Assembly: GCF_905475345.1 (NCBI RefSeq)
Contig: NC_066603.1
Span: 186,001 to 250,000 of the forward strand
DNA from: Vespula vulgaris
Lineage: Eukaryota; Arthropoda; Insecta; Hymenoptera; Vespidae
DNA: 64,000 nt
Direction: 5' to 3'
Both the position numbers and the translations under genes were made by a program. Shown here piece by piece: positions 63,401 to 64,000 of the stretch; within the stretch, counting starts at the first letter, position 1, and each line of letters begins with the position of its first letter. Under the pieces are notes generated by a model, which had not been told where the DNA came from, made no database searches, and was given only the letters and a program-made list of their open reading frames with translations.

Positions 63401-64000
63401 CCTCTCTCTTTCTCTCTCTCTCTCTCTCCGTTTCGATATCTCTAGTGCGTCGGAACCTTACCTCTATCTGCAAGTGAACCTAAAGCCTTTCGGTGAGACA
63501 GGCGATTGCGATTGCTACTGGGAACAGAATGCTCAAGAAGTGGCAACGAGACAGCAGGAAACTGGCGGCTTTCCTTATAAAACTCCCAAGTTACCCGGCC
63601 TCATAATGAATAAGGCGAGTATCGTTTCTTTTTTCTTTTTAACTTTTGCCGATCGCGTAACGTATCGGCCCTTGTTATTCCCATCAACGTCGTTCCACAG
63701 ATGGAAAGAACCTTAAACATGGTGCAGCGGGCGTTGGGTAACTTGAGCGACGAATCGTCGCACCAGCAAAGTGTTCAGCCTCCTAGGCCACCTCTGACGG
63801 ACGCGGAATTTCGCCGATTTCTAGATCCCATCGGTCAGGTGATACACTCGAAAGAATTGAGGGCAGTTATTTACTTCGGTGGGATCGAGCCCAGTCTTCG
63901 AAAAGTCGTTTGGAAACATATTCTCAATGTTTATCCGGAAGGTATGTCCGGTCGCGAAAGGATGGATTACATGAAAAGGAAGGCCCAAGAGTATCAAAAT
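61914..64000 (+). CDS. TBC1D25: TBC1D25 (OATL1), Rab GTPase-activating protein, 5' part; runs off the window
   Basis: First 242 residues. Coding exons: 61914-61964, 62862-62971, 63210-63305, 63446-63614, 63701-64000+. Phases match throughout; three introns are GT-AG and the last is GC-AG. The family member in mammals is a Rab33B GAP on autophagosomes that binds ATG8 proteins and controls fusion with lysosomes. Seen here: a PB1-like domain with the VDPQITS core (31-37) and LLSDWDLD (74-81), a linker, and the start of the TBC domain from GGIEPSLRKVVW (202-213) through the YMKRKAQEY segment. Order and wording match human TBC1D25 closely as I remember it. The ATG at 61914 is the first after an in-frame TGA at 61863. 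The catalytic Arg and Gln fingers lie beyond the window. Confidence 0.94.
61965..62861 (+). other. TBC1D25 intron 1 (897 bp)
   Basis: Donor GTACGA, acceptor TTCTTGCGCAG. Contains an 11-C run at 62024-62034. Reading through it gives a spurious 176-codon frame. Confidence 0.8.
62862..62971 (+). CDS. TBC1D25: TBC1D25, coding exon 2 (PB1-like domain)
   Basis: Residues 18-53 plus two bases of G54: KCE, EYRKFSVDPQITS and ILIKAFDIKG, strongly family-like. Donor GG|GTGAGC. Confidence 0.95.
63210..63305 (+). CDS. TBC1D25: TBC1D25, coding exon 3 (PB1-like domain)
   Basis: Residues 55-85 with split codons G54 and S86; contains SYRAIDDYG and LLSDWDLDAAF. Acceptor CTCTTGCAG, donor CAG|GTAAGC. Confidence 0.95.
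63368..63428. repeat. Long TC tract inside a 140-bp intron of TBC1D25
   Basis: Sixty bases of almost pure TC fill much of intron 3 (63306-63445) and double as its polypyrimidine tract before the acceptor ATATCTCTAG. Confidence 0.9.
63446..63614 (+). CDS. TBC1D25: TBC1D25, coding exon 4
   Basis: Residues 87-142: ASEPYLYLQVNLKPF closes the PB1-like domain, then a polar linker (CDCYWEQN, KTPKLPGLIMNK). It ends AAG in phase 0 before a GC donor (GCGAGT). Confidence 0.9.
63701..64000 (+). CDS. TBC1D25: TBC1D25, coding exon 5 (start of TBC domain), cut by window end
   Basis: Residues 143-242 and open to the last base. Contains PPLTDAEFRRFLD and the TBC start GGIEPSLRKVVW. Acceptor CGTTCCACAG. The exon continues beyond 64000. 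Confidence 0.94.
   Translation, partial: MERTLNMVQRALGNLSDESSHQQSVQPPRPPLTDAEFRRFLDPIGQVIHSKELRAVIYFGGIEPSLRKVVWKHILNVYPEGMSGRERMDYMKRKAQEYQN

Overview
The window is nuclear DNA of an insect, most likely a hymenopteran (ant, bee or wasp). Genes are split by spliceosomal introns of 67 bp to about 10 kb, CpG-containing words are very frequent (TCGA, CGACG, TCGT), and simple repeats, mainly (GA)n/(TC)n, are scattered everywhere. The three genes recognised are animal families. No operon, CRISPR array, prophage, rRNA or tRNA gene was seen. The species call rests on composition and on the proteins, not on a search.

Three protein-coding genes are supported by exons whose reading frames join exactly across splice sites. 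(1) 2842-37477, plus strand: a sodium/proton antiporter of the NHA (SLC9B) family, six coding exons, 622 residues, complete. (2) 51170-40161, minus strand: a Methuselah-like family B G-protein coupled receptor, eight coding exons, 741 residues, complete, with a long cysteine-rich ectodomain carrying three CCP modules. (3) 61914-64000 and beyond, plus strand: the 5' half of TBC1D25 (OATL1), a Rab GTPase-activating protein with an N-terminal PB1-like domain; it runs off the window inside the TBC domain.

Layout: 1-2841 is upstream sequence of the antiporter. 2842-37477 is the antiporter, over 95% intron. 37478-40160 separates the convergent antiporter and receptor. 40161-51170 is the receptor. 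51171-61913 is a 10.7 kb gene-free interval between the divergent starts of the receptor and TBC1D25. The three genes have unrelated jobs (ion exchange, signalling, vesicle traffic/autophagy), so nothing suggests a functional cluster.

I did not find a new multi-gene system. The most unusual items are a perfect 36-bp palindrome inside an antiporter intron, a GC-AG intron in TBC1D25, a possible transposon end beside three copies of a 10-bp word just upstream of the last antiporter exon, the triplicated cysteine module in the receptor, and a row of four basophilic kinase sites in the antiporter N-tail. Most other long open frames are chance products of CpG-rich, stop-poor DNA and GA microsatellites.
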